Positions 33,600-45,213 are shown, counted from the stretch's first letter. The stretch: DNA of 64,000 bases from Narthecium ossifragum (GCA_963920575.1 OY986973.1:5125054-5189053), one strand, 5' to 3'. The notes: generated by a model from the sequence alone, not told the origin. A program made the numbers and translations.

Positions 33600-34519
33600 A
33601 TTCCCACTTGCTTGGTTGATTGCATTGAAATCACTCATTGCATCAACACACTTGACTTAATCGCATTTTTTTAAAAAATAAAATAAAAATATGATTAAAT
33701 TGTTACATGACGCATCATTAGCACTGTTTTGAGTGTGACCTGACACGGTTGTAAAAATTACAATTGTCATTTAGTTTATTGATCTACAGTCTTCTAACAA
33801 ATCTATAAGGCATTTAGTCTTTTTTAGAGTTATTATGGTAACTTTCATGACCAAAATACCCTTTCAGATAGAAAAAGTATGGGCAAAGATGGCATTTTCT
33901 GGAATCTAAAACAAATGGGTGCATAAGTGGGTGCGGTTTTTGAAAAATGGAATTTTTGGAGAAATGCATAAGTGGATGTGGTACTTTCAGCTGCATTAAT
34001 GACTTCTTTTCATTGATGTATATAGTAAAATTATATGTTTTTGTAGTAACTTTCCGGTCTTTTTGGGAGTAACTTTTCAATTTTTTTGAAGTAACTTTCT
34101 AGTTTTTTTGGATGTAACTTTTCAATTTATTTGGAAGTTACTTTTCAATTTTTTTGAAAATTACTTTTCATTTTGTAGTTACTTTCCATTTATTGTTTTA
34201 GTCTGATGACTACCATCATTTATTTGATACTTTAATCTCATTTGATTGGTCGTTTCTTTTCAGTTTTTTTGGAAGTTACTTTCCATTCCTTTTATGGAGT
34301 TACTACAATGAAATTGAAAAGTTACCACAAAAAAAATGAAAAGGTACCACAAAAAAAATGGAAAGTTAACGATTTTTTTTTTGAAAAGTTATTGCAACAA
34401 AATAGAGAAGGCACCACAAAATTGAAAATGTACAGGAACAAAAACAACAAAATTGAAAAACTCTCCCCTTCGCTGATAGCAACAGGACGGCGTCGAACTC
34501 CCGGTACGTTCGGCTGGAC
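33600..34519. repeat. AT-rich stretch with degenerate 'gtaacttttcaattttttt' repeats
   Basis: Between about 34030 and 34470 the motif 'agttacttttcaatttttttgg' (or its complement 'gaaaagttaccacaaaaaaaatg') recurs with changing orientation: direct before 34300, inverted after. The whole can therefore fold back on itself. No coding region is seen. Confidence 0.6.
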
Positions 34520-34566
34520 GGGGAACCCAAATTAGTGACGAGGGAGGGTGGATTGGCGACAAGGGA
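34520..34566. repeat. Left remnant of G-rich minisatellite
   Basis: 'gacgagggagggtggattggcgacaaggga' is of the same type as the units at 39157-39460. Together they are one array split by solo LTR 2. Confidence 0.65.
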
Positions 34567-35566
34567 TGTCGCGCCCCGACCCGTGTAGGCCCAACCGGGG
34601 CGTGCGACGTGAACCGGAACCTAACCTACTGCAGAAATTTTGGCGAGGTTTTCCTCTAATCATAGTGGTCTCCCTAGCAAATCATAATCATTATGTATTA
34701 TACAAACAATCACAAACCTCAAAAACTGAATTTGAAATATATACAAATCTTCAACAGGGTAAAAGTTATACAAATCACTCCCGTAGGAGGCTAACTAAGC
34801 AAAAGGATAGAACTGATGATCGTCGCACCTCAAACACCGCCAGACGCCGCCAAACACCGGCCCAGTGGGGGCGACCGAAGAAGAGTTAGCGCCAGCACCT
34901 ACAAAACGGAGCCCGGGTAGGAGTGAGCACTAAGCTCAGCAGGGACACTACACTACGACATTCACAAGGGAGGGAGCACAACAGTGCCACCCCCAAGTCT
35001 ACCCTAGGTGTATACAAGGGTCCCATAACCCTATCGGAAGTCCGTGAACGTAGGACCAAAACACTGCAGACTCACAATAGGATACTGAACACTGTTTGGC
35101 GGGCAAGGACACCGCTGGGTAGGCACTCCTCGACCCAAGAGTCAAGAACACCGGACTCCGGCTACACCTCAGATACAACTTGGAGTCGACACGACCTCTA
35201 AACATCAAACCACATGTATTCAGATCATCTAACCCTATCATCGAAAAATGACTGAATACTACAAATCGAGTCCTGGACCAAGCTACCCACAACGGTCCTA
35301 GAGCTAGATCCGGACTACCCGAAAGCCCCGGATCGGCGATCAACCCATCGCCAACGTCCTACACAGATGCAACTAATGCACAAAGTAATGCATGTTATGA
35401 GCACACGCAAGAATATACAGATAAGCATGCATCAGTATGTGATTGTATATCAAACAAGGTCTGGGCACAACACCCTGCCGGCCCGGGGTGGTGAACAGGT
35501 AAGTAAGGTCTAGGAGCTGCTACAGTGGTACCACCACCAACTGTCAACAGTCCACCACAACACCTG

Positions 35567-37968
35567 TGTCGCGCCCCGACCCGCGAAAGCCCAACCAGGC
35601 CGGGCGACGCGAACCGAAACCTAACAAACCGCGGAAAATAATGACGAGGGTTCCCTCTAACCTATTGGTCTCCCTAACAGTTCACCAAAAACACCACCAA
35701 TTAAAAGACAATAATTTAATGAAACCTCGAACCACAGATTTAAGAACTCAAAAAGATTTAATATACATATTCTCGGAGAGGGGGGAGTTCAAATATAACA
35801 TTACTCCCGTAGGAGACTATCTAACATAGGATAAAAATTGTAAAGGATCACCACCTCTCAGACTCTGCCTGACGCCGCCGCATCGCCGACCAACTGCCCG
35901 GTAGGGGCCACGGAAGAAGAACTGACGCCTGCACCTGCTAAACGCAGCCCGGGTAGGAGTGAGCACTAAGCTCAGTAGGGATCTATACTACGACACACAG
36001 AAGGAAGAGGGAAACGCAATAGTGTCGCCCTCAAGTAGGATATGGGTATATACAGGGGTCCCATAACCCCACCGGGTGTCCCTGGTGCCCAGGAGCAGCA
36101 CACAGTAAGCTCAACAAACACTGCTGACTCACATGCAGGAACCCGACACTGCAGGCGGGAAATGGCACCGCTGAGGGGGCCTCTCCACCACTCAAGAGTC
36201 TACACAGTGGAACACCGGCTACACCTCTGTATCCGACTCGAGGCCGACACGACCTCTACAATCATCAAGCAACCAGTGTACCAGTCATCTAAGCCTATCA
36301 TCGAATCGACTGGACACCACAAATCAAACCGGGTCCAAACTACCCAACCCCGGTCCTAGGGCTAAGTCCAAGCTTCCAGCCTCGGGACGGCGACCCACAG
36401 ATCACCCACGCCCTAACCAATGCAACTAATGCACAACAGGGAAAATGTATGCTATGAACATACACAGATAAGAAGCAAAGCATGCAACAGTATGACAGGG
36501 CATCATATAAGTCTACTGGATCGCTGCAGCAGTACTACCAACCGCTGCCAGCCGATCCGCAGCGGGCCCCGGCATTACGACAGTACCACGACCGTCAACC
36601 GCGAACTCCTGCAACTAGAAGCAACCCCGAAAACCGCTGAATGAACAGTAAACAATATAATATTATATTCAAACACCCAAAACCTCTACTTAGGGGCTAA
36701 TTGATCCCATCGATCCGATGTTCAAACGACGTCGAATTCAAGATCCAACTTAGCCATCAGTAGGTGTATATACCATGATCAACATATCCAAAATTCATAA
36801 TCATCCAATGGTTGGATTAACGGGAAAACACTAATCAAAATTGCTAATCAAACTAACTTACCAATTAATTGCTGAAACGCAGCCCTCCAGCAAACAATTC
36901 ATAACAAATTGTAGAAACATCGGAAAAATATGAAATCAATTGGGTTAGAGAGTAGATTCAAAGATCTACAACTCTTATGTTTCTTCACAACCTAAGATCA
37001 CATACACGCCGGCCGAAAAACTCGCCGCAAGCCGGCTGTTCTTCAAGAACAGCAAAAAACTGGAAATTCGAGATTAATCATGCATAAAACCTACTCAAAT
37101 CTCAACCAAATATCATGAAACTTATATCAGTAATTCTACTGGGCATGAGGAATCTAAAAACACTAAGATCAACAACATCCAACGGCTAGATCTAGAGAAA
37201 ACCCGAAAACAACATCAGTAGGTATAAACCTACCTAACAGCGCTTTCCTCGGCTGATTCCCCGCGAGTTGATCACCAACAAGGTTCCAAACCACTTCAGG
37301 GATCTTCCTCTCGTTGTCACGGATCCAACGAGCCTTAGAACACCCAAAATGATGGTCGTCGGAGGGAGAACGGAGGAGATGAAGCTCGCTGCCGGAAATA
37401 GGGGAAGGAAGCAGAGCTTTCGGGAGAAGAAAGAAGAAGGAAGAAGAAAGGAGAAGGAGGAGGAGAAGAGGAAGAAAAGGAGGGAAAAGGGGGAGGGGAA
37501 AGCCGGGGGAAGGGGGGAAAAGAGAAAGAAGGGGAGGGAAAGTCCTCCCCCTTTGACAGGAGAGAGCGACGGCCAACGGCGGCCGTCCTCGCGAAGCAGA
37601 AAAGCCACCGACGCGAGTCCGATCGGTCGCTCCAAGGAGCGATCGATCGCTCGCGCCCCGGATCGATCCCAACACCAAGTCGGATCGATCCGAGCGGGTC
37701 AAACCCACCGACTCGCTCACGAGTCCGATCGATCGTTCCAAGGAGCGATCGATCGCTCAAGGGTCGTCAGCTGCCCAAAGGCAAGCTTCCGCGCGCCTGA
37801 GCTGGGATCTTCCGATCCCGGGTCCACCTAGCCATTCTAAATAAGCATTAACACAAATATGGCCAGTGTGTGCACATGCGGGTGTGAAACAAACCAACAA
37901 GACGCAATTTACCAAATTGCCATTGCGGTCTACAACGAGCCACAGGGATAGAGGGACAGGTCCTCACA
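35567..37968 (-). mobile_element. Solo LTR 3, nested in LTR 2
   Basis: 2402 bp, TGTCGCGCCCCGAC to GGTCCTCACA, with a perfect TSD ACCTG (35562-35566 and 37969-37973). It is very close to LTR 1 over most of its length: the 'ccgctgccagccgatccgca' block, 'aatataatattatattc', the 'ccttcgcgagttgatcacc'-like region and the GA-rich tract 37420-37540. It inserted into a relative of its own family. Confidence 0.94.
37621..37754 (-). repeat. GATCGATC array in solo LTR 3
   Basis: Cores (one degenerate) at 37621, 37641, 37661 and 37683 (spacings 20, 20 and 22), and a pair at 37727 and 37747 (20). Several cores sit in larger palindromes such as gagcgatcgatcgctc. Confidence 0.9.
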
Positions 37969-38264
37969 ACCTGCATTGGGAAGCAGCCCCGCAAACAACA
38001 GCTCACAGATATCATAGATAAAGCCTTCGGCGCACGCCAACATGCAAGGCTAAGGAAAGCTGTAGGGCTACCCGCCCGTTTATTCTAAACATCCCGGGAG
38101 TCATCACTCCCCCGGTTCACCACTGCCCCTATTATAGGGCTAACATGCTTAAACATATGTACAAGATATAAAACAGTAGAGAAAACCATCATACAAAGCC
38201 CCGTGGGCAAAAGCCACATGAAAACACCCCTCAGCCACTAAGAGATCTAATCCCTTCCCAAGGG

Positions 38265-38475
38265 GATCGATTTTCTTAGTACTTGGGAGAAAACTCGTCC
38301 CTGTCAACCAAAGGAGATCGATCATCTCCACCAGAAGAATCGATCTTCTTCGTGACATGGAACCCGCCACCTCAACCTAGGCAAGGATCGATCTTCTCCC
38401 ACCGAGGGATCGATCCTGCTCGGGCTGGACGTGACGCCCCAGAAGGGATCGATCTTCCCTCAAGGCAGATCGATC
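38265..38475 (-). repeat. GATCGATC array, distal part, in solo LTR 2
   Basis: Cores at 38265 (GATCGATT), 38316 and 38338 (spacing 22), 38386 and 38408 (22), and 38447 and 38468 (21). They come as pairs with unrelated spacers. Confidence 0.88.
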
Positions 38476-38846
38476 CGAATGGGTTCTCCGGCGACCGGAC
38501 GGTGAGAAATACCGCCGGATTATACAACCAAATCCCCCAAAACTCTGGGATCTGGTAGATCAAGCAACCGCGAGTCCAAAACCGGTGAAATCATGGAAAA
38601 CAAACATGTATTTTAACAGATCTAAGCAAAAGATCACAATCAAACCGGAAAAACTCCAAAAACCCGAAAGATTGTAGGTAGGATCCCTACCTATGCAATA
38701 GCAGCTTCAATCCAAGCTACTTGGCCTTAGATCTTCCTCAAATGAAGCCAAATCCAGCAAGAACACGGTTGAAATCTTGGAGTTTCAAAAAAATCAAAAG
38801 AAAAGAGTTTCGTTCGTTTTATAGACGAACGAACCGACTCAAGAGA

Positions 38847-38944
38847 GATCGATCTCTTTTGAGAAAGAGATCGATCTTCCTTTGCCAAATCAGGGTTGAC
38901 TTTCTGGCACTAAGAGATCGATCTTCTAGCTAGGGAGATCGATC
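38847..38944 (-). repeat. GATCGATC array, proximal part, in solo LTR 2
   Basis: Pairs at 38847/38869 (22 bp) and 38916/38937 (21 bp). A TATAAAAC on the minus strand (about 38816-38823) lies 24 bp downstream in the inferred transcription direction. Confidence 0.88.
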
Positions 38945-39156
38945 CCTTAGATGCAAAAAGCTAGACTTGGGCTAAAACTTAATCCCAAGCCCGGATCTTT
39001 CGATCCCGGGTCCCACTAACCATTCTAGCCAAATATTTCCACAAACATGGTTAGTGTGTGCACATGTGGGTGTGAAACCAGCCGACAAGGCGCAATTTAC
39101 CAAATTGCCCTTGCGGTCCATAACGAGCCACAAGAGTAGAGGGACGGGTCCTCACA

Positions 39157-39460
39157 AGGGAGCCCGGATCGGCGATGAGGGAGTTGGATCGGTGAGGGGA
39201 GAGCCCGGATTCACGACGGGGGAGGCTGGATCGGCGGCGGGGGAGGCGAATCGGCGACGTAGTAGCCCGGATCGGCGTCGGGGGAGGCGGATCGGCGACA
39301 GGGGAGGCCGGATCGGCGACGGGGTAGGCGGTTCGGCGACGGAGGCGACAGGGGAGGCTTGATCGGCGATGTGGGAGCCCGGATCGGTGATGGGGGAGGC
39401 GGATCGGTGACGGGGGAGGCCGGATCGGCGGCCGGGGAGGCGGATCGGCAACGACCTCGG
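39157..39460. repeat. G-rich minisatellite
   Basis: Irregular units of about 20-30 bp built from 'ggatcggcgacgggggaggc'. The array is continuous with the remnant at 34520-34566 on the other side of solo LTR 2. Confidence 0.85.
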
Positions 39461-39680
39461 GATTGTGACGGGGACGACCTCGGGATGTGGTGGTGGGGGA
39501 CAGCGGGGCGGCTATGGGGCGCCGGACGCGTGGTGGTGGGGGGACGGCGACGGCGGGGTGACTGTGGGGAGCTGGGCGTGCCGCTGTGGGGGGGGACGGC
39601 GGGGCGGCTGTGGGATCTGGTGGGGGGGATGCCGGGGGGGCTGATATGGGGGGGTTTGGGGGGGCTGATATATATAAAAA
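39461..39680. repeat. G-run-rich block
   Basis: Many runs of 3-8 G on the plus strand (for example ggggggggacggcggggcgg and ggtgggggggatgccggggg). The composition favours G-quadruplexes. No coding region. Confidence 0.75.
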
Positions 39681-40048
39681 CAGGGTATAAGGTTATTATA
39701 GTATTCTATCCCTTATAGTTAGGGGTGTACAGCGGGTCGGGTCAACAGGTTAACGGGTCAGGTCGGACCTGACTCGTTAATTTTTTAGGGCCTTATGACC
39801 CGCCCGTTAACCTGTTAATTTATCAACAGGTTAACATGTTCACGGGTCAACAGGTTAACAGGTAAACATGTACAAGTAACTGATAACGCGCGAAAAGTGC
39901 ACAAATCGCCCCTATAACTAGGTCCTATTAGCCTCCGAGCAATGCTATTTTGATGGTGTATGGTACATTTCAGGTATAAGAGCCTTCAACAAAAGTTAGG
40001 TCAAGTTTGATGCTAAAACGAAGCTATTCTGGCAATTCTGCGCAACTC

Positions 40049-40364
40049 AGATCAATCTGACATCCAAAGGAGATCGATCTGACTATTCCAGCAAGAAGCG
40101 GTCCAACTGAAGCAAAGAAGATCGATCTCAATACAAGCAGATCGATCTACTTTCCAGCCGCAGGCGTGACAGAGAGTTAAATAAAAGCACTTCCCAACGG
40201 GATCGATCTGAGACAAGCCAGATCGATCTGAACCTGGTGACTCTAGTCAGCCGTCCAAAGAAGATCGATCCGTTTTTCCAAGGAGATCGATCATGGTCGG
40301 GCGAAATCCAGATCCTGAGTTCACGGACGAAGAAGATCGATCCATTTTCCAAAGGGGATCGATC
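40049..40364 (+). repeat. GATCGATC array in element B
   Basis: Ten cores in five pairs: 40050 (GATCAATC)/40072, 40120/40140, 40201/40221, 40263/40285 and 40335/40357. Spacings inside pairs are 22, 20, 20, 22 and 22 bp. The last core ends 66 bp before TATAAATA. Confidence 0.94.
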
Positions 40365-40429
40365 TCTTTTGGCGCTGCGGGAAAAATAAAGGGCTGAGAT
40401 CTAATCCGAGTTAGGGTTTTACAAAAGCC

Positions 40430-40437
40430 TATAAATA
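40430..40437 (+). promoter_or_regulatory. TATA box of element B
   Basis: TATAAATA in 'agcctataaatagacc'; the equivalent box in element A is at 21167-21174 on the opposite strand. Confidence 0.65.
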
Positions 40438-42514
40438 GACCTTGTTTGAGGAATTTTGGCAGCGATCCATAGATGAATTTTCCTTTCCTCCTTGGCTCTT
40501 TCTTTGCTTCTCTTCCACAAATCTAGGTTAGAATCTCAAGGTTTGATCCATGGGTGGTGCTTCTCATCGACTTTCATCGACGGATCTTCCCCTTGAGATG
40601 AGTAACTAAACTCTAGTTTAGAAATTTCTATGATGTATTAGAGATCTTATCTAGGGTTTTCCTATGGATTAGAGCATGTACTTGATGATGGTTTAATGGA
40701 TAGATTTCAGATTTTATATATCTATTGGTAATATTTATTATGGTGAATGAATTGTATGTTCTTTGTGCCCTAGAATTCGGCCTGTCTTTCTTCGGTTTTT
40801 CCGTGGTTGTACAGCTGGAATCTTTGAAAACTCAAAATACAAAAGTTGTAGATCTCTTCCTTAGCTTTCCACCAAATCTTGAATAATCACATTTCGAGTT
40901 CGGATGTGAAAGTTACACTGAGATTACGATCGCTGGTTTTGAGCATTGCATGTTAGAGGCTAGGATTAGGACTTTTCCAAGATACTTTCATGCTAGAACC
41001 ATGTTAGATCTTAGGATTGGATTCTAAACCCTAGATTATGATTGTAGGAGTGATAGAACCACTACCTTAATGCTAGAACCATTAAGACCTATGATTATAA
41101 CCTACAATTCGTTCCTTATCTTTATTGATTAGGTGATCTCAAAGTGCTAGAACCACTTTGATTATTCTCATACCAATTATCTGCTGATTTGATCTTCGTT
41201 CGACGAAGACTTCTTACAAATATTTGTTAAGTGATAGGTAGATCTAGCCATTCTCCTATCAACTTTTGGAAAACCATCTCTGATTTATGGTTTTGCTCTC
41301 ATTCTAGGAAAACCTAGATAGTTCTTGACTACGGATTAGAAATTCCTAGCTTTTTTTTCTCCTATTGTTATTCCCCCGATTTAGTTTAATTCGAGTTAAA
41401 AGTAGTTCGAAAACCAACTATCATTCCTTTTTATTAACTTTTGATTTAGAATTATGCACGACAATTCGGCTTAATCCTGTTTTCCCTGTGGACCGACTCG
41501 GACTCATTGCTATCTACCCATAAAGTAGTTAGTTAGTGATTCGGATTATAAATTTCTAATTTTGGCGTATTTGTTAAGACTACGACACTTTTCAAGACGT
41601 GTCAGTAACCCATTAACCCGTTATTAGTACCACATGAATAAATATAAAGTTTTAAATTACAATCTATTAATTCAAAATTCAAACAACGTAAGCACATAAA
41701 TCTAAGTTGTGCCACATGAAGAAATATAAAGTTTTAAAGTACAATCTATTAATTCAAAATTCAACCAAAAATAGCATAACAAATGATTAAATCATAATTG
41801 AGCTTTTCCGAGTTGATTTGAGGATGAAGGCCGTAGGGTGGTTGTAAAAGATGGACGGCTATTAGAACTTGGTTAGGAGCTTAGTGGACATCTATCTCTG
41901 CATCACAACCAAAGGTACAAATTATCAATAATTCTAAGAAACACCACATAGAAAATTTAAATTAGATCATGGCATGCAATGTATCTAAAAAGATGTCATT
42001 ATGAGAGAGTTTTGTACTGAATTCAAGTGTATAGTAATAAACAAAACAACTACTCAATATATATATATATATATATATACTTGTAATTTGTAAATAGTCT
42101 TTATTCTAAAACGGGTAAAACGGGTTACCCGTTAAGAAAAACTTAAGCACCCATTACCCGACCCGGTATTATTGTAACGGGTCAGGTCTGACTCGACCCG
42201 TTTACGACTACCTTATGACCCGCCCGTTAAGGTTCGGGTCAGGTTAATTTTTCGGGTCGAAACGGGTTACCCAAGGTTGTACACCGCTACTTATAGTGGT
42301 ACTAAAACACTTATCATCTTTTATAGGGGATCAAATGATAGACCATTTGACAAATCTTCCTAAAAATTAACAATAAAATCTCAGAATAAAAGAAAAACTT
42401 GTTTTGTTTGGACACGTGTATGCTCACTGGCTGGTCACTGGACCCAACCAATCCAACAAAGAAACGAGCGCCGAGCAGACCTCCTCTTTATATTCTCCTC
42501 ACTCTATCCTCCCC

Positions 42515-45213
42515 ATGGCAGCTCCCACCTCTCCGCCGAACCGCCTCTCCCGTCTCCCCGGCGACTCACCTCCGCTCTCCGCCCATGCTTCGCTTCTCTC
42601 GAAGCCATGCTGGAAGACCGGGTTCCCGAGGGTCACCTCGGCACCGAGTTGGGTGAGCTCATCACCGAGGCTCCGCGCGCAATCCACCCCGGCGTTTCTC
42701 TATGGTGGAGGAGTGAGGTCGTTGGACACCCAAACCCTCATCGTCACCACCTCCGTCCTCGCCGCCGTCGCAATCTCTCTCTTCCTGGGCCTCAAGGTGA
42801 TCTCCCACGAGATCCTTTATTTTGATGGGTGTTCGTGTTTGGGGATGTTTAATTGGGTTAGGTTTGTTCTGCAGGGTGATCCGGTTCCTTGCGAGAGGTG
42901 TGCGGGTAATGGTAAGGTTCTCTGGGTTAAATTTGGAGTTTCAGTACACAAAGTGTCATTTTTTGATCTCATGATGCTGTTGGTTCGATGGAACGAATTG
43001 AATCCATTTATTCTGTGATACCAAATTGGTTAGTTGTTTGTGGAAATTGGACAGGAAGTTTGATTTCTTTGGCTTGTTCATTGACATTGCACTCTTTTTA
43101 CGACATTTTGAATGAATTGACATCTTTGGGTTGGGAACTGTGAGCATGAGCTTATTTCGAACTGTAGAGTTTGAACTGTGTATAAAATTAGTTGCTACTT
43201 TGACAAAGTTAATTGAAGATTGTTGAAAGAGCAAGAAACTACTTCTAAAGCGAGATATTAGAAGTATATGGAAAGAAAGAATTCTGCTTTGATCTCAATT
43301 AAGCCATGGTCTAATGCAAACACAAAACTAAGAAGGTCTGGATAGTAATAATCTGTTTATCGATTAGTATGTTGCCACTGTTAACTTGTTGATGCAGGCC
43401 AAGCTCTAACTGATAAGGTATAGGATCGATAAGGCTGTCAATAGGTAAAAACTAAGGACATGAACCAAATAGGTATAATCTGGTGATAGAATAACCCGGG
43501 ACGCCACTCAACCGGGGGCAGCGGATGCCACTCGACGCTGCTGATCGCGGATGCCTCTCACGCGACCAAGCCACAAGCTTGATTGTTAAGGAGGAATCAC
43601 TCACTCCGGCAAGAGAACTTGCATAACAATTTTTGATCCAAAAGTCTAGCCCCCACTTCATTTCATTCATAGTATATATGTAGAGAGAAACTCACATGAA
43701 TGTCTTCAACCACCAACCACCTACTTAAAGTCATTACCACTTACTATGAGTTAACAGCACTACACACAAGGAGACAACACAACTACCAACACACATTTAA
43801 TAAAGACTCAACTACCAACTAATCTAGATATGAAAGCTGCAATAAAGACTCAATTAATAACTAATCTAGATATGCAAGCTGGCAGCTATGACTTTATTAT
43901 GCTCCTACATCACTTGTGGAGTGCTAGAAGGTGCAGGTTCTATAATGAGCTGAAAACCAACAGAGAACGCTGACAAAACTTTGTAGTTATGGATAATAAA
44001 GCATTAATCCTGAGGAAACAGATAGTATCACATGGCCTTATTGGTTTGAATGTGCGAGTTGGGTTGCTTTCACTCAATAGGTGCAGAGATGATGTTCGAA
44101 ATGTATGAGAATGCATTGAATGCCTTGGTGTTTGGTATGTAACAATTTTATGTTACCTGGTCTAGGATTGTGAACTACATGTAATTAATTCACGTCTATC
44201 CTTGTGTGCCTTAGAATCTTTATATCGAATTCTCCTTGCTGCCTGCATATTAGCCATCGCTGTGACAACTATTATTTTGCTGAAATGACATACTCTGTCC
44301 ATGTGTGCGATCATGATAATCAATTTGCAATATAACATGTCGCAGTTACTTCCAAGTAATTATCTACTTGTTTCATTACAACATAACATCTATTTTTGTA
44401 CCTTTACCAAATTTTATGCATTATTTTTTAAGAACAGACTAGATTTCTTGTGTTTGGCTTCGTGATAGTTAGGCAGAAGTGCATGTATGATACTGACCTG
44501 CATGTTACACAAATTTGCATTTAAGATAAATTTTGTTATCTGGAAATAAGTGATGCAGTTATTGTAACGAGGAAGTAATTGAATCTGTGCTTTTCATGGT
44601 AAGGTGGCACAAAGTGCGTTTTTTGTAATGATGGCAAGATGAAGCAAGAAACAGGATTGGTTGATTGTCGAGTATGCAAGGGCACAGGTACCTAGTTTGT
44701 ATTCCACCTAATCAACCGCTTGTTTACTGGATAGTTTTGAATACTGTTAGCTTTTGTAATGTAATCAACTCATGTTTTTTTGGTGTTGTGACGGTCTCCT
44801 AATCCTTCACCACGAATAAATGCCTATGGTCTGAGTTGGCTTGATTGTTCGTAGCATTGTCTTTTCTTTCATAGGTGGATATGACAGTTCTTTTACCTAC
44901 CTGAGATTCCTTCATCTCTTTTCTGAATAGAGTTAGAGCCGGGCACATCATCAACTTCATTGCTTTCAAATTAGTCAAACTCAGAGAACTGAGTCATGGC
45001 AGCTTGTTACCCCCTCTTGCTAAAAAAACAATCTTTACGAGAACATTATTCAAAATGGCACAAAAGTGCCTTATAACGAATCAGTTCTCTTTTTGCCTCG
45101 ACAAACCTTTTGGGTTTCGAATTCTCTGTGCTTTGCTGACTGCTTGCTGATCTTTTCCAGGTTTAATACTGTGTAAAAGGTGCAGGGGTTCAGGATATTC
45201 AAGGCGGTTGTGA
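42515..45213 (+). CDS. DnaJ-type zinc-finger (four CXXC) protein, probably plastid
   Basis: Four exons, all GT-AG: 42515-42796, 42875-42911, 44604-44687 and 45161-45213 (151 aa). The N-terminus is Ser/Pro/Arg-rich with few acids (a likely chloroplast transit peptide). A hydrophobic stretch ([20 protein letters not shown], about 73-92) could be a membrane anchor. The C-terminus has four CXXC motifs: C100ERC, C111VFC, C128RVC and C139KRC, with GxG spacers like the cysteine-rich domain of DnaJ and of BSD2/LQY1-type plastid proteins. There is no J domain. Relatives act as thylakoid or stromal folding or disulfide helpers; which one applies here is not shown. Intron 2 (1.7 kb) contains an unclassified GC-rich insertion near 43480-43910. 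Confidence 0.87.

Larger units (their letters stand above)
34567..39156 (-). mobile_element. Solo LTR 2, host of nested solo LTR 3
   Basis: Starts TGTCGCGCCCCGAC and ends GGGTCCTCACA, with a perfect TSD AGGGA (34562-34566 and 39157-39161). Without the inserted copy it is about 2.18 kb. It shares its outer blocks with LTR 1 but its inner part (about 38000-38830) differs, including its own GATCGATC array and a TATAAAAC box on the minus strand (about 38816-38823). No primer site or coding region, so it is a solo LTR. Confidence 0.92.
39881..41604 (+). mobile_element. Solo-LTR-like element B, sister of A
   Basis: 1724 bp, starting TGATAACGCGCGAAAAGTG and ending CACTTTTCAAGACGTGTCA, with a perfect 5-bp TSD GTAAC (39876-39880 and 41605-41609). 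Its reverse complement aligns with element A from the end inwards ('gaaaagtgtcg', 'aaaattagaaatttataatc', 'gagtccgagtcg', 'ccacaggga'). Orientation + is inferred from TATAAATA at 40430, followed by a leader and several 'tagaacca' repeats (40990-41160). No coding region. Confidence 0.9.
39720..42289. mobile_element. hAT-type MITE, host of element B
   Basis: The ends are TAGGGGTGTACAGCGGGTCG and, as reverse complement, TAGCGGTGTACAACCTTGGG. A perfect 8-bp TSD, CTTATAGT, flanks it (39712-39719 and 42290-42297). Rich in 'cgggtc' and 'aacaggttaac' subterminal repeats, as is common in plant hAT non-autonomous elements. Without element B it is about 840 bp. Its right part has a 60-bp direct duplication ('tataaagttttaaa.tacaa', near 41640 and 41725) and an AT microsatellite at 42057-42079. 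Confidence 0.9.

Noticed and set aside
37169..37831. Frames of 130-190 codons on both strands
   Set aside because: Same LTR family sequence as above (solo LTR 3); low-complexity composition and no family.
39054..39718. Gly/Arg-rich frames over the minisatellite
   Set aside because: Open only because the repeat units lack stop codons in several frames; no start context or family.
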